Assembly (NCBI GenBank): GCA_945859605.1
Contig: OX243824.1
Span: 23,094,417-23,158,416, forward strand
Direction of reading: 5' to 3'
From: Lumbricus rubellus
Lineage: Eukaryota > Annelida > Clitellata > Crassiclitellata > Lumbricidae
DNA: 64,000 nucleotides
Numbering within the stretch: position 1 is the first letter of the stretch; the number at the start of each line of letters is the position of its first letter. Positions 10,218 through 21,300 of the stretch are shown one piece after another. The position numbers and the translations under genes were made by a program. Below the pieces are notes generated by a model that saw only the letters and a program-made list of their open reading frames with translations, made no database searches and had not been told where the DNA came from.

Positions 10218-12650
10218 ATGGAGAAACTTACAGAGCAAAAGCAAGCGGCTATTAAGAAGATGGCTTCCGAAAGAATAATAAAATTATTAATCGAAGCAGG
10301 TTTAGATGCAGAAGAAGTCGGACAGATGTCGAGGGAAAGTTTGATGAGAACTTTGGCGGAAGTTTGGGCGAAAAAAGACGCTGAAGAAGAAGGTGCTGTA
10401 GGTGGTACTGAAGAGAAGCCAGTGGAGAAGCCACAGCCACCTATGTCTATAGAGGCGTTGCTACAACTCATGATGATGAGTAGACAAGAAGAGAAAGAGC
10501 GGAAACAAGAGGAGAAAGAGAAAGAAGAGCAACGCAGACAAGAAGAGAGAGAAAGAGCAGAAAAAGCAGAAAGGATTAGACTAGAAAAAGAAGAGCAATG
10601 TAGACAGGAAGAGAAAGAACGTCGCCAAGAAGAGAAGGAGAAAGAGGAGCGACGGCGCCAAGAAAAGAAAGAGCGTAAGCAAGAAGAGAAAGAATTGCGA
10701 CAACAAGAGATAGACATGCAGAGGCAGCAGTTCCAGATACAACTAGAACAAATGAGACTTGATCGTGATGAATCAGAACGGAAACGGACGGAGTTAATGA
10801 TAGAGTACGAAAAAGCAAGAAAAAGCGATGAAGAAATACGAAAGCAGCAGATTGAGGACAAAAAGGCTCGTGAGGAAGAAAAAGAAAAGATGCGTTTACA
10901 AGAACTGGAGAGAGCAGAAGAAATTCGTCAGGAAGAATTTCAAGCCGAAAAAGACTATTTGGAAAAAGCAGAAAGAGAAAGAGAAGAGCAGATGCAGTTA
11001 GAACAAAAGAAACTTGCTATCAAGGAGGCTCAACTTAAAGAAATGGCAATTGAAAAGGAAGAACGCAGAAAGCAGTTAGAACTATTACAACAGAAGATAG
11101 AACAGGAAGAACTGCGGAGAATCGAAGATCAAGATCGACTGAAGAAGAGAGACGAAGATGATCGTAAGAGCCGGGAAGTATCAGAACAGATTAGGCTCAG
11201 AGAAAGTGAGACAATGGTGTCCAAGATTAAGAAGATAGGTGACGCAATGAAGCACGTGTTACCGAAGATGCCGTATGATATGATGGAAGTGCCATTATAT
11301 TTTGAAACAGTGGAAAATGCATTCAATAGTTTTGCTGTGGAACAACAATATTGGGTGAAATTGTTATTGCCACTTATGACACCGAGAGCGCGTACTGTAT
11401 TGAACCGTGTAGCGTTGGATGATATAGACAAGTACGATGTGGTGAAAGAGCATTTATTGAAAGAATTCAAGTTAACTGCTCGAGAGTACAGATCCAGATT
11501 TGCGGATGCCAAGAAAACTGTGGAGGAAACGTATACGATGTTTACGGCAAGGTTGAAGAATCTGTTGAATTATTATGTCAGAAGTAGACGAGTGGGCAAA
11601 GATTACGAGAAGCTGTTCGATTTGCTAGTGGCGGATAAGCTGAAAGAATGTTTACCACCAGGTCCACTACAGTTTGTCTTAGCAAAAGAGGGTACAGAAT
11701 GTTTAGAAGCCAGTAACGTTGCAGACCTCGCGGACATACATGTAAACAATCGAATTGGTGTAATGTTTCAAGAAAAGCCAAAATATGAAACATGGGGCAG
11801 TAGACCAAAGCAAACCAAGTGGAACAGCAATAACCAAGAAACTGGAAGCCAAGCCAAAAGTAATGATGTCAAGAAAGATAATTTCTCTGGAAAGCAGTGG
11901 TGGCAAGACAAAAAACAGTCAACGTGGGACAGACAAGCCTACAATCGAACTCCACCGATGGGACGCCCAACGGAAGGCAATACAGCATACAATCCGTACA
12001 ACAAGTGGGAGAACCATGAGCAAAGAGGTTTTGTCAAGAAACGTTGCCACAACTGTCAGTCAGACAAACATCTAATAAAATACTGCCAAGCACCAGGAGC
12101 GGCAAATCTGAGAAAGAGCTTTAGTAAGAGTGCAGAAAATCTGAGAGTAAACCAGATCCAAGTAATGAATGCACCTTATGATCTAGAAGAACATGATGAC
12201 CGAGAAACGGAAGTGAAGTCTGTGATGACGTGTGCGCTTCAGTTCACCACACCGAAACAAGCAATAAAGTCTACTCCCATTACAGAATTTGGCCGAGAAA
12301 TACAGAGTAAAGATGACTGTCAACGCATGAAGAAGATTGTATTGCAGCATGTAATTGTAGAAATTCGTGGAAATAATAACAGTGGACAGCCTGTGCAGGT
12401 CAGAGCGTTGATCGATTCTGGGACGGAGATACCAGTAATCAACGAGGAACTACTGGAAGGAGCGAAAGTAGAAGAAATTGGCAGAGTACATTTGCAATGT
12501 GTGGCTGGAGAGCCTATTCCAGCTAAGTTAGTGAAGATTGATGTGAGAATGAGTGGTCCGACAGTAAGAGAAGATCTGAAGGACAGGAAAATAAATATTG
12601 CGCCATATTTGACGTTGGTGTGTGCCAGCATTTCAGCAGAACTGTGTAAA
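10218..12650 (+). CDS. gag-pro: Gag-protease, Gmr1-like copy 1
   Basis: 810 codons before TAA at 12651. Residues 1 to about 330 are an extreme Glu/Lys/Arg/Gln coiled coil (repeated QEEKERKQEEKE type heptads), much longer than the usual gypsy Gag N-terminus. Residues of about 335-500 form a capsid-like region (VPLYFETVENAF, LLPLMTPRARTVLN, EYRSRFADAKK). A zinc knuckle CHNCQSDKHLIKYC (about 609-622) has CX2CX4HX4C spacing. An aspartic protease with DSGTEIPVIN (about 733) follows. The frame is the same as the downstream pol, and in the sister element the two are one ORF. The stop is therefore probably a single-base nonsense change (sister codon GAA). Regular readthrough cannot be excluded from sequence alone. 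Confidence 0.88.
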
Positions 12651-12653
12651 TAA

Positions 12654-15600
12654 AATCCAGAAAAGTTCCTGCTACATCCAGAGATAATTGCAGAACTGAA
12701 AGAGGTTCCACCAATCAGTATATTGCAAGGAGAACTACAAGCGAACGTGACTACAAGAGCACAGAGTCGGAGAACAGAAGTCGAAGACGAAGAAGAGGAA
12801 CAGCTAAATGAAAGTTTGCTAGATGATGACACTGAAAGCGAAGATGAACACAGTATTCAAGAAGAAGAAGGATTAACATCCGAGAACAATGAAAATGAAG
12901 AAGAGATGGCTGCATGTGAACGAAATGATAGGGAAGATTCTGGAAGTGATGTAGAAATCAATACGAGCATGAGAGAATTGTTTATGGAGAATACGGATGA
13001 TGAAAGACAGTTGGAAGATGCAAAGAAATTTGAAGAGCAACAGAGAAATGACGAGTCATTGAAGTCGTGGCGGAAGATAGCTGAAGACAAGGGATCAGAG
13101 TTTAGCGTGGTGAATGGGTTGATGTATAAGAAACATCAAATGCTGGATCAATTGGTGTACCAGTTGGTGTTGCCGAAAGAGAGAAGAATTCAAGTGATGG
13201 AACTAGCACACGAATCAGTATTTGGGGGACACTTGGGAGAAGAGAAGACACGAGAAAGAATTAAAATGTCCTTCGTATGGCCAAAGATGCGTCGAGACGT
13301 GGTAAAGTTTTGTGAATCATGTGTCAAGTGTCAGTTGAAAGCACGAAGTTTGGTGATGGATCGAGTGCCGATCACACCAATACCAAGAGAAGATGTACCG
13401 TTCAGGAGAATGACAATGGACGTGGTCGGACCAATCGAACCGAAGTCAGCAGCAGGACATAAATATTGCTTGTGCATAGTGGATTCATGTACAAGATGGC
13501 CGACAATCTTTTTGCTGAAGTCATTGACTGCTAAAGCTGTATGTGAAGCGTTGATGAAGCTATTCATGGATGTGGGAGTGCCGTCTGTGATTACCAGTGA
13601 CAGAGGGACAAATTTTACAGCCAGTTTAACCAGAGAATTCTTGAAGCTGATGGGATGCTGTCCAAGATTCGATTCGCCAGGACATCCAGAGGCCGCAGGA
13701 TTAGTGGAGAGATGGAACCAAACGTTCAAGAAGATGGTTCATCATGTCATTGTGGAAAATCCGAGACAGTGGCATAAGATCATTCCATTTACCGTCTGGG
13801 CATTGCGAGAAGTGCCTAATGCAACAACCGGAGTGGCACCGTACATGTTGGTGTATGGAAAGTTGCCAAGAGGACCATTAACAATCCTAAAGGAAAGCTG
13901 GACAAAGGAAATAAATTTACCACCGAACATTGGAGTACAACCGGCAAAGTATTTGAAGAATTTAAGAGCAGACATGGAGAAAGCTTTGATATTCGCTGAG
14001 AGTTGTGCAGAGGAGAAACAAAAACAGTATGCCAGCCAATATAACAAGAGAGCAAAGGATAAAGAATTCGAACTTGGAGAAAACGTCATCGTACTATATC
14101 CAACATCAACCAACAAATTGATCTCACGATGGCATGGTCCATGTACTGTTTTACAAAGAAGATCTAAATATTCATATCTCGTGGACATGAATGAAAATGG
14201 TCGACGAATTGTGCATGCTAACAAAATGAGAAAGTTCATTACAAGAACATTATCATGTGGTCTTATCGTGGAAGAAGACGATGAATTTGGATCAGTGGTA
14301 GAGATACCATTGAAAGAAGATCATTCAGAGACGAAACAGGAATCACTTCAGCTGGATTATGAACAAATTGGACATTTAACGAGTGAACAACGGAAACAGT
14401 TACTGGATGTACTGAATCGTTACGCAGACAGATTTTCGGACAAACCTGGACTATGTACGCTAGTAGAACACGAGGTGGTGTTGAAACCGGACTTTCGAGA
14501 GAAGGAGTTCATGGCATATCGTATACCACTAATATACCGCGCACAAGTGGAAAAACAAATACAAGAGATGCTGAAAGAAAACATCATTCAACCGTCATCA
14601 AGCAGAATGGCAAGTCCCCTTGTAATTGTCAAGAAGAAGGATGAATCCTTAAGACTGGCTTGTGACTACAGATACATCAATTCCTTTACTGAAAATTGTC
14701 GTTATCCTATGCCGATCGTCAATGATGTCTTGAGCAAAGTCGGGAAATCCAAGTTTATTTCCGTCTTGGACTGTCGCAGCGCATACTGGACTTGTCCTGT
14801 GAAGGAGAGCGATCGATGGAAAACCGCCTTTGTTACACACAATGGACTGTACGAGTTTACACGTGTACCATTCGGCATGATTAACTCTGGACGGACTTTT
14901 GTAAAAGCGATTAACATGATTTTGCAACCGATTAATGAATTTACTGAACCGTATGTGGATGACATTGCAGTACATTCTGATGATTGGAACAATCATTTAA
15001 GACACTTAGAATTGTTTTTGAAACAAATAAGATTGCATAATGTGACATTGAACTTGAAGAAATGTGTGTTTGGTAAGAGTGAGGTGAAATTCATCGGTCA
15101 CCTCATAGGATCAGGGAAAAAGATGATGAATCCAGACAGGATAGAGAGTTTGATTAATTTGAAGAACCCTGAAACGAAGAAGCAAGTGAAGCAAGTGTTA
15201 GGATTTTTTGGATTTTACAGACAGTTTATTTGTAATTTTGCAGAAATTGCTAAGCCATTAACTGATCTAACTATCAAGAAAGGACCTGAGAATATTGTTT
15301 GGACTGATGCACATCAGAAATCCTTTGATTCACTTAAGGAGATTGTCTTATCAAATGTGATTTTATATATGTTTGAGGTTGGTAAACCATTTAATTTGTA
15401 TTGTGATAGCAGCGATTTTGCTGTGGGAGCTGTGCTGTCACAGGTGGACAATGAAGGGATAGAACGTCCCGTTTCATTTATCAGTCAGAAACTGACAGAT
15501 ACACAGAGGAGATGGGCGACGATTGAGAAAGAAGCCTATGCAATCATATGGGCTTTAAACAAATTGAAAGAAATTATTATTGGGTCTAAGATCAATGTGT

Positions 15601-15755
15601 TCACAGACCACAATCCTTTAGTTTATTTGACTGAATCAATGTCGAAATCTGCTAAGTTAGTCAGATGGTCATTATCATTACAAAATTTTGACATTCTGTT
15701 GAACTACAAGAAAGGAAAATTGAATGTAGTAGCTGACTGTTTATCTAGATTGTAG
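12654..15755 (+). CDS. pol: Integrase-RT-RNase H part of the polyprotein, copy 1
   Basis: Open from the TAA to a TAG at 15755 in the same frame as gag-protease; the first Met at 12723 is not a meaningful start. After an acidic linker comes the integrase zinc domain (H...H, GGHLGEEKTRERIK, then CESCVKCQ). The DDE core follows: D in MDVVGPIEP, D in ITSDRGTNF and E in GLVERWNQ. RT follows (VLDCRSAYWTCPVK, FGMINSGRTF and the catalytic YVDD near 14950). The RNase H carries LYCDSSDFAVGAVLSQ and FTDHNPLVYL and ends VVADCLSRL. All catalytic residues I can check are kept. The protein could be made only by readthrough or by complementation in trans. Confidence 0.88.
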   Translation, partial: NPEKFLLHPEIIAELKEVPPISILQGELQANVTTRAQSRRTEVEDEEEEQLNESLLDDDTESEDEHSIQEEEGLTSENNENEEEMAACERNDREDSGSDVEINTSMRELFMENTDDERQLEDAKKFEEQQRNDESLKSWRKIAEDKGSEFSVVNGLMYKKHQMLDQLVYQLVLPKERRIQVMELAHESVFGGHLGEEKTRERIKMSFVWPKMRRDVVKFCESCVKCQLKARSLVMDRVPITPIPREDVPFRRMTMDVVGPIEPKSAAGHKYCLCIVDSCTRWPTIFLLKSLTAKAVCEALMKLFMDVGVPSVITSDRGTNFTASLTREFLKLMGCCPRFDSPGHPEAAGLVERWNQTFKKMVHHVIVENPRQWHKIIPFTVWALREVPNATTGVAPYMLVYGKLPRGPLTILKESWTKEINLPPNIGVQPAKYLKNLRADMEKALIFAESCAEEKQKQYASQYNKRAKDKEFELGENVIVLYPTSTNKLISRWHGPCTVLQRRSKYSYLVDMNENGRRIVHANKMRKFITRTLSCGLIVEEDDEFGSVVEIPLKEDHSETKQESLQLDYEQIGHLTSEQRKQLLDVLNRYADRFSDKPGLCTLVEHEVVLKPDFREKEFMAYRIPLIYRAQVEKQIQEMLKENIIQPSSSRMASPLVIVKKKDESLRLACDYRYINSFTENCRYPMPIVNDVLSKVGKSKFISVLDCRSAYWTCPVKESDRWKTAFVTHNGLYEFTRVPFGMINSGRTFVKAINMILQPINEFTEPYVDDIAVHSDDWNNHLRHLELFLKQIRLHNVTLNLKKCVFGKSEVKFIGHLIGSGKKMMNPDRIESLINLKNPETKKQVKQVLGFFGFYRQFICNFAEIAKPLTDLTIKKGPENIVWTDAHQKSFDSLKEIVLSNVILYMFEVGKPFNLYCDSSDFAVGAVLSQVDNEGIERPVSFISQKLTDTQRRWATIEKEAYAIIWALNKLKEIIIGSKINVFTDHNPLVYLTESMSKSAKLVRWSLSLQNFDILLNYKKGKLNVVADCLSRL

Positions 15756-15848
15756 TGTAAGATATTTTATGATGCATTAGTGTAAGAATTGTTAGTATTG
15801 TGTAATTAATGGACGTTCGCTAATTTTTAAAGATAATTAGCTCTCTTT

Positions 15849-15865
15849 AAAAGAAAGGAAAGAGG
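15849..15865 (+). promoter_or_regulatory. Polypurine tract of Gmr1-like copy 1
   Basis: A 17-nt purine run AAAAGAAAGGAAAGAGG three bases before the 3' LTR. The minus-strand sister has the same tract with one change at 40962-40978. Confidence 0.85.
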
Positions 15866-15868
15866 TAA

Positions 15869-16359
15869 TGTAAGCGTATTTAATGTAGGCCTAGTACAGC
15901 GGCCAGTCGATTGTGTGTACGCCAGCGACGAAACGGGCCAGAGTGCACAGCTGTGTTTAGGCGCGCGATTTGAGACGATTGTCTGGACGACTGTCTGGAA
16001 GACGGCGGATTGAGAGAGAAGGAGGGAGTGCTTAAAGGAAGAGTGAAGAGATAGGCTGTGATGAATATAGTAGTTGCTGTTTAGTTGTAGTAGAGAAGAG
16101 TCGTTGTTGCTATGATAATGCAAGGATAGACATTATCGTGTTGTTGCTGCTGTTTCATCTTTACGTTGGATTTGATTATAATATACTTTGGAAACCTATC
16201 GTCGTTGTCGTTGAAGTAGAATAAGGAATTACTGTAGAACTTTACCTAGACAGTAGATTCAAATCAGTTTCATTGTAGGAGTAAGTTTAGGCCACTGAAG
16301 AACTATATAGAAGCTACCGAAGAGACTGGGAGGTCAACGCAGGGAAGAAGGCGGTGACA
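15869..16359 (+). repeat. 3' LTR of Gmr1-like copy 1
   Basis: Same 491 bp as 9317-9807; followed by the target duplication GCGTC. Confidence 0.92.
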
Positions 16360-16364
16360 GCGTC

Positions 16365-16648
16365 ATTGGAAATTGAAACCTGCCGAGGGGCAGAGAACTT
16401 AAAGAAGAAAAGAGAGAGTATGTCGGATAAGCAGCTATTTAGCATTTAGTAGACGTGCAGTCGATATTTAAGCTTGTGGCTCTTTTTCTCCGACTTTCCG
16501 CTTTATTCATTCGAATAAAATAATGCTTAGGCCTATCGAAATTTTCTGTCCGCATAATTATGTAGAGTTTAAATACGACGGTTTAAAACCAAGTAGGCTA
16601 TTAGGCATGTCCATTATCCGGTTTCACAAATTAATGATTATTTCTTAA
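16365..16648 (+). repeat. Repeat A copy 1, middle piece
   Basis: Continues the repeat broken at 9316 (ATTGGAAATTGAAACCTGCC and onward) and matches 22439-22716. It is interrupted at TTAA (16645-16648) by the piggyBac-like insertion. The copy at 22713-22716 is the empty site. Confidence 0.85.
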
Positions 16649-18505
16649 CCCATATCCACCCATGACAGAAATTAATGGTTTATTTCACATTTTCGTGTTT
16701 GTCTATACCCTAAACCATCGTATTCACCCAGATTTTTAAAAAATATTGCAGAGGTAGGCCGTTGTAGGCCCAAATATAACCGTCAGTTTAAACTGACGCT
16801 AGCCACAGGAGGGTACGTGTACAATTGTACATAAACCATCGCTGCAGAAAGAAAACAAAGCGTTTTATTCATCCCAAACATATGGACTACTTTGGGAAAT
16901 GTTAGAATAGTACCTATACAGATTCGTAGACATGGCTTAAAGTGTGGCAGGACGGTCATGGATGGCGTCCATGCACTTATTTGAAAATCGGAATGCCGTC
17001 CTGTCACTTATTGGCCAGAACAGCCTGGAAGGTAAGGGGCATCCAGGCACTTATTTCCCCACACTTTAAGCACTGTTCGTAGACCAAAATAAATCTTTAT
17101 TGAGATCTTGATTACGCACCATAGGCCTAAGTTGTGACTTAGTTGTGTAAGCCTACAAGATCAAACTACTTCAATTACATGTACCCCATACCTAGCAACA
17201 CTGGCTCATTACATTCCAGCTTTAGCAATTTACAGAAATTATTAGTCTACAGCAGTGGTTCTTAACCTTTTCAAGAGTGCCGAACCCCAACAGAAATCCA
17301 TGACCACTCACCGAACCCCTCAAATTTGAACAATAATTTTTCTTTTTTGCTCGACATACTCTGTGGTATAAGTATATAAGAAAAGGGTAATAGTTGCTTT
17401 CAGCGTACGTCGTACGATGCTATTTCTGCAGAAAAACAACGAAAAATTACATATCTTATCGGCAATTATACCTTACGTTACAGAAAGATGGCATTGACAG
17501 CCGGTGTTAATTATCGGGAGGTGCAGTAAGACATAACTAAGGTTAACAGGATGAACAAATTTTCATAAGGTATAGAGCCTGGTAGGCAATCTATATTTCA
17601 AACAAAACATTCATACATACATACAAAGTCATACATACATACATACATTCATGCATACATGCATAAAGCCTCACAATCTCATATAGAAGTTTGTTTATGC
17701 ATATATACATACATACATACATACATACATACATACATACATACATACATACATACATACATACATACATACACACATACATACATACATACATACATAC
17801 ATACATACATACATACATCTATGCATGCATGCATGCATACATACATACATACATACATACATACATACATACATACATACATACATACATACATACATAC
17901 ATACATACATACATACATACATACATACATACATACATACATACATACATACATACATACATACATACATACATACATACATACATACATACATACATGC
18001 ATGCATACATACATACATACATACATACATACATACATACGTGCATTCAGCTTCACAATCTGACATAAAAGTATGTTTACGCAATGAAGGGCATAGTGGA
18101 TATGACTGGGGAAAACCCCACCCCTTCTGTGGCTAGCGTCAGTTTAAACTGACGGTATGAAAATTCTTATATTTTTCAGTACTGAAATTATTTTTTTTAA
18201 TGGTCATCACAACTACCTTTAGGATGCTTGTGGTGAAGTTTTGCATTACCATATTATTAAAATATGAGATGACTTTATTTCTTTTTTCTTTTTTGAACAA
18301 TGCAAATTTAAATATTTCGATTTATCAAGAAAAATATTTTTTTGCTAAGTACACCAGCTCAAAACAAATGAAATAAATCCGCATAAATATTCACACAGGT
18401 CTTAGAATAGCAACTAAAAATCGTTAATAACAGAAAATGCAACTTAAAAGCAAAACAATCGCCACTTTCTGTGTGTCAGTTTAAACTGACGCTAGCCACT
18501 TATGG
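16649..18505. mobile_element. piggyBac-like non-autonomous element 1, 1857 bp
   Basis: It is bounded by TTAA on both sides (16645-16648, 18506-18509). It starts CCCATATCC and ends CACTTATGGG, so its ends begin CCCATA, as in piggyBac. The paralogous empty site at 22713-22716 has a single TTAA and confirms insertion. Inside are palindromic modules CAGTTTAAACTG flanked by GCTAGCCAC at 16784, 18136 and 18477, and a (CATA)n array. The modules at about 16780 and 18150 are inverted relative to each other and bracket the array. There is no transposase. Confidence 0.85.
17600..18043 (+). repeat. (CATA)n tetranucleotide array
   Basis: About 440 bp of CATA units with a few CACA, TGCATGCATGCA and CTATG variants. 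All long ORFs here (YIHT or MYVC repeats) are artefacts of the repeat. Confidence 0.95.
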
Positions 18506-18814
18506 GTTAACCTTATGCTCATAATAAACGGACATTTTCATAATTTTAGGCCTTTAACAGAAAACACACAGATACGATGTTTAATCAGTTGTTTGACATG
18601 CATTATTATTTAATCTGTGTCTTGTATACGAACAACATTTAGGCGTTGATAAAATCTGGAATAGTGATTTTTGCGGTCTTTGTTTTTTACCTACTAAAAC
18701 ACACAGGTCAATAATAGCTTAAATATCTCGATCAAACAGCTAAAACAGTCGTTCTTTAATTGTAAAGTTAAATATTTAGATTACCTAACATATTGTCATA
18801 TTTCTATGTTGATA
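18506..18814 (+). repeat. Repeat A copy 1, right piece
   Basis: Matches 22713-23002 (ATAATAAACGGACATTTTCA, then ACACACAGATACGATG) with a few percent divergence, up to CATTGTCA-like sequence. Confidence 0.8.
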
Positions 18815-19210
18815 TTGTAACCGAGAAAGTTAGATAAGTTTGATTTCTGTGAATAGTACTTTCGCTGTGTGTAACGATAAGGCAGATAATTAGAAAAGGA
18901 TGTATCGTGCAAAGTAATTAATTAGAGAAGTAATTAGTTGTTAATTAATTAGTTGTTTGCGAGCGATTCTCACGGAAAGAAACCGTGTCTGTGAATCTGT
19001 GGCTAGGTGTATTCAAACTGCTAATAACCGTGCATTCGATTAAGACTGATTAATATCTCGCTCGCTTAATGATAATTGATTGATTATAAATTAGTAACGT
19101 TGGTTGCAATTGTTTTTGATTAAAGCTGTTAATCTGAAGATATTTTGTGAATAGATAGGGTTGATCTAAATTCATCAGAGATACTGAGAAGGCTTTACTC
19201 ATTAAGCAAT
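18815..19210. other. Spacer, no gene seen
   Basis: AT-rich. It directly precedes the ATG (at 19211) that belongs to the gag-like frame interrupted by the next element, so it may be that element's leader. Confidence 0.4.
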
Positions 19211-19494
19211 ATGTCGACTAGAGTGTTCAGCTTTCCTATGGTCAAAAAATAATTTCAACTAATCACCTCGCATACCCTCTGGATTTGTGACATTTGGTGT
19301 CATGAACCACTCAGTGAAATTTTATGACTCTGGGACCATGTTAAGTGACCCCTCAAAGCTAGTGAAGTTTTCAAAAAGTGCGATTTTTCTTAAAAATTAA
19401 AAAAATCACAAATTTATTGCATTGTATCATTTACTGCCACACAATAGGTTACAGGCTACAGTAAACATACAAGTCATTGTATTGTATCATGTCT

Positions 19495-19880
19495 ATACAT
19501 TTATATAGCGCCTTTCACAGTGCACACCGATCAGAGGCGCTCCCAGTGCATTAGACCAAGAGAGTAGCAAGTGGCTTTAAGACAATTAAAAGAGGCACTT
19601 CGGTCACCAGTTTATAAAGAGAAAGCGTTGAAGGAGGAAACTGGTTCCACAGTGCAGGCCATTGAGAGCAAAGGTCCAAGTTTTAACAATGGTGGTCCTA
19701 CAGCTCGTGGGATGAGGAGATCATGCCAGTCAAAAGAGCGGAGCGGGCGAAGAGAAGTGACAGAGGAAAAAACTTAAAACTGGTTTCGGATGAGGCAAGT
19801 AAATTAGTGCCAGAAACCTTGAGTTGAGTCAGAGCAATAAGGGAAGCCAATGAAGATGGTCAAACATAAAAGTGTGTTCC
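19495..19880 (-). pseudogene. CR1-like LINE 3' end relic
   Basis: The plus strand reads TTTATATAGCGCC, then CAGAGGCGCTCCC and 'gggatgaggag'. The complement gives fragments such as FDHLHWLP typical of the C-terminal tail of CR1-type ORF2 and ends GGGAGCGCCTCTG...GGCGCTATATAAA. The same tail is seen at 31545, 34376, 36160 and, intact, at 56556. Confidence 0.55.
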
Positions 19881-19984
19881 ATGCAGTAATGTGAAACAAT
19901 ACAAGGTAGTTGCGTTTATTTTTCCGATATCAAAATAATGTCTAACTGTGACTGAAGAGTGAAAATCTGCCGCGTAGCAGTAGG

Positions 19985-21300
19985 CTATCGATGGTGTTCA
20001 GCCACTTGGAAGATGAGCTGACGTTGCAGCTCATCATATGTGAGGACCAAGTTAAAATTAGGCCTAGATGCTAACTTTACTGCATGCCCACCAAAGTCAT
20101 TAGGCCTAATAACAGAAAGTGCATGCAGCAACGGTGTTCTTGGAATGTCACTGTCACTAACCTTCTCGTCTAATGCACATTTTGAGATCATAAGAGAGAA
20201 AATCTTGACCGACTTTGGGGTAGCAAATAGATGCATCGATTGCTGTGTCATGAACTCTGATAAAGTTTTATACTGAAATGACCTGAAGGTTTTTGGATCA
20301 ACAATCCTTAAATCAGAATCTGTGGCTTGTGTAATGCGGAAACTGTTTCTTCTCGCCAGCTAAGACCATGTCAGAAAAAATGACAGTCCTGCCAATTCTT
20401 CGCTGACATAATAGTCTAAATACCAGAGAAACCTTTTCATTTTGTGAAAGGCTACATCTGAAGTTTGGCTCTCAATGCTATGAAATTGTTCCATGTTGTA
20501 TAGCATTCATATAATTATTGTAAAGAGCATCCAAGGTGATGGGTGCAGTGAACCATGTCTCAACATACAGAGCGACATTCATCGGAAAAGATGTATCTTC
20601 AAGTACTATTAAATGCCCTTTAATATGCACCATTTAGACTGAATATTGGATGCTGTCAACATCACCAACATGGATCACCTCACATAAAGCTGAACTACAG
20701 CTTGATGGTTCTGCTCTATAGCCATACTTTCTCACTGTAATCCAGAGAACAGCCTTTTGTATCCTTACAAAAAGAAACAAATTTGTTATGGTCAGTGAGA
20801 GGTAACTGACGTCTGAACCTGGTGAAAACTGCAATTCGAAGCCCATTGAAGATAAAGAGTAAATCAGAAACCGCATGCTGCATTTAATTCAGACCTGTTA
20901 TGTCTGCAAACAAGAATAATAGGTGTTTGTCAAAGACCTTTTGAGCAACACCTTTTGTGCCACTGTGAACTCCTGTGTTACCACTGATTGTGTCAAACAA
21001 GCCAACCATTCTGATACCCCTTTGCTCATCTCTTAGTATTTCAGCAATTTTATTCCACAGTAGGAAAGCAGTTTCAGAGCCAGGCAGTTTGGAATGGTTA
21101 GAAGCTTTTTTCAATTCCTAAGCCAGACACAACCACCACCATGCGATCAGCATTAGCACTCTCATCACCTGGCAGCAGCTTACCATCAAAATGCACAAGG
21201 GTTGCCTCAGGGCAGAATTCATCCATAATGCCTTGCTCAATGGAGGAGCTGGTCTCTGAGCCTCATACAGAAGTTGTGTACAGAATAGGATCATTGACAT
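19985..21300 (-). pseudogene. Degenerate transposase of the hAT-like element
   Basis: Minus-strand pieces in two or more frames read VHFDGKLLPGDESANADRMV, VVVSGLGIEK and then SNHSKLPGSETAFLLWNKIA, with MVGLFDTISGNTGVHSG at 20884-21114. A further piece lies at 19985-20251. The order HFDGK - VSG - KLP - FDT..NTG.H.G matches a transposase-like family I recall from cnidarian and arthropod genomes. It carries frameshifts and stops. I cannot place the family by name. Confidence 0.5.

Larger units (their letters stand above)
9317..16359 (+). mobile_element. Gmr1-like Ty3/gypsy LTR retrotransposon, copy 1
   Basis: Complete 7043-bp element with a 5-bp target duplication GCGTC (9312-9316, 16360-16364), two 491-bp LTRs (9317-9807, 15869-16359; TG...CA ends), a primer site, a coding region and a polypurine tract. 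Domain order is Gag, protease, integrase, reverse transcriptase, RNase H. Integrase upstream of RT is copia-like, but the protein motifs are Ty3/gypsy; this combination characterises the Gmr1 group of deuterostomes. The LTRs differ at three positions that I can see, so insertion is recent. A single in-frame TAA (12651-12653) interrupts the polyprotein. A close relative lies at 40448-47338. Confidence 0.92.

Noticed and set aside
10178..10861. Ser/Phe/Cys-rich minus-strand ORF opposite gag
   Set aside because: Shadow of the Glu/Lys-rich coiled-coil codons; same pattern opposite copy 2.
12723..15755. Separate pol gene starting at the first Met
   Set aside because: It is the same frame as gag-protease; the Met is simply the first after the TAA, and the sister element reads through.
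17591..18136. Five long overlapping ORFs with YIHT or MYVC repeats
   Set aside because: A tetranucleotide array has a 12-base codon cycle and is open in several frames on both strands.
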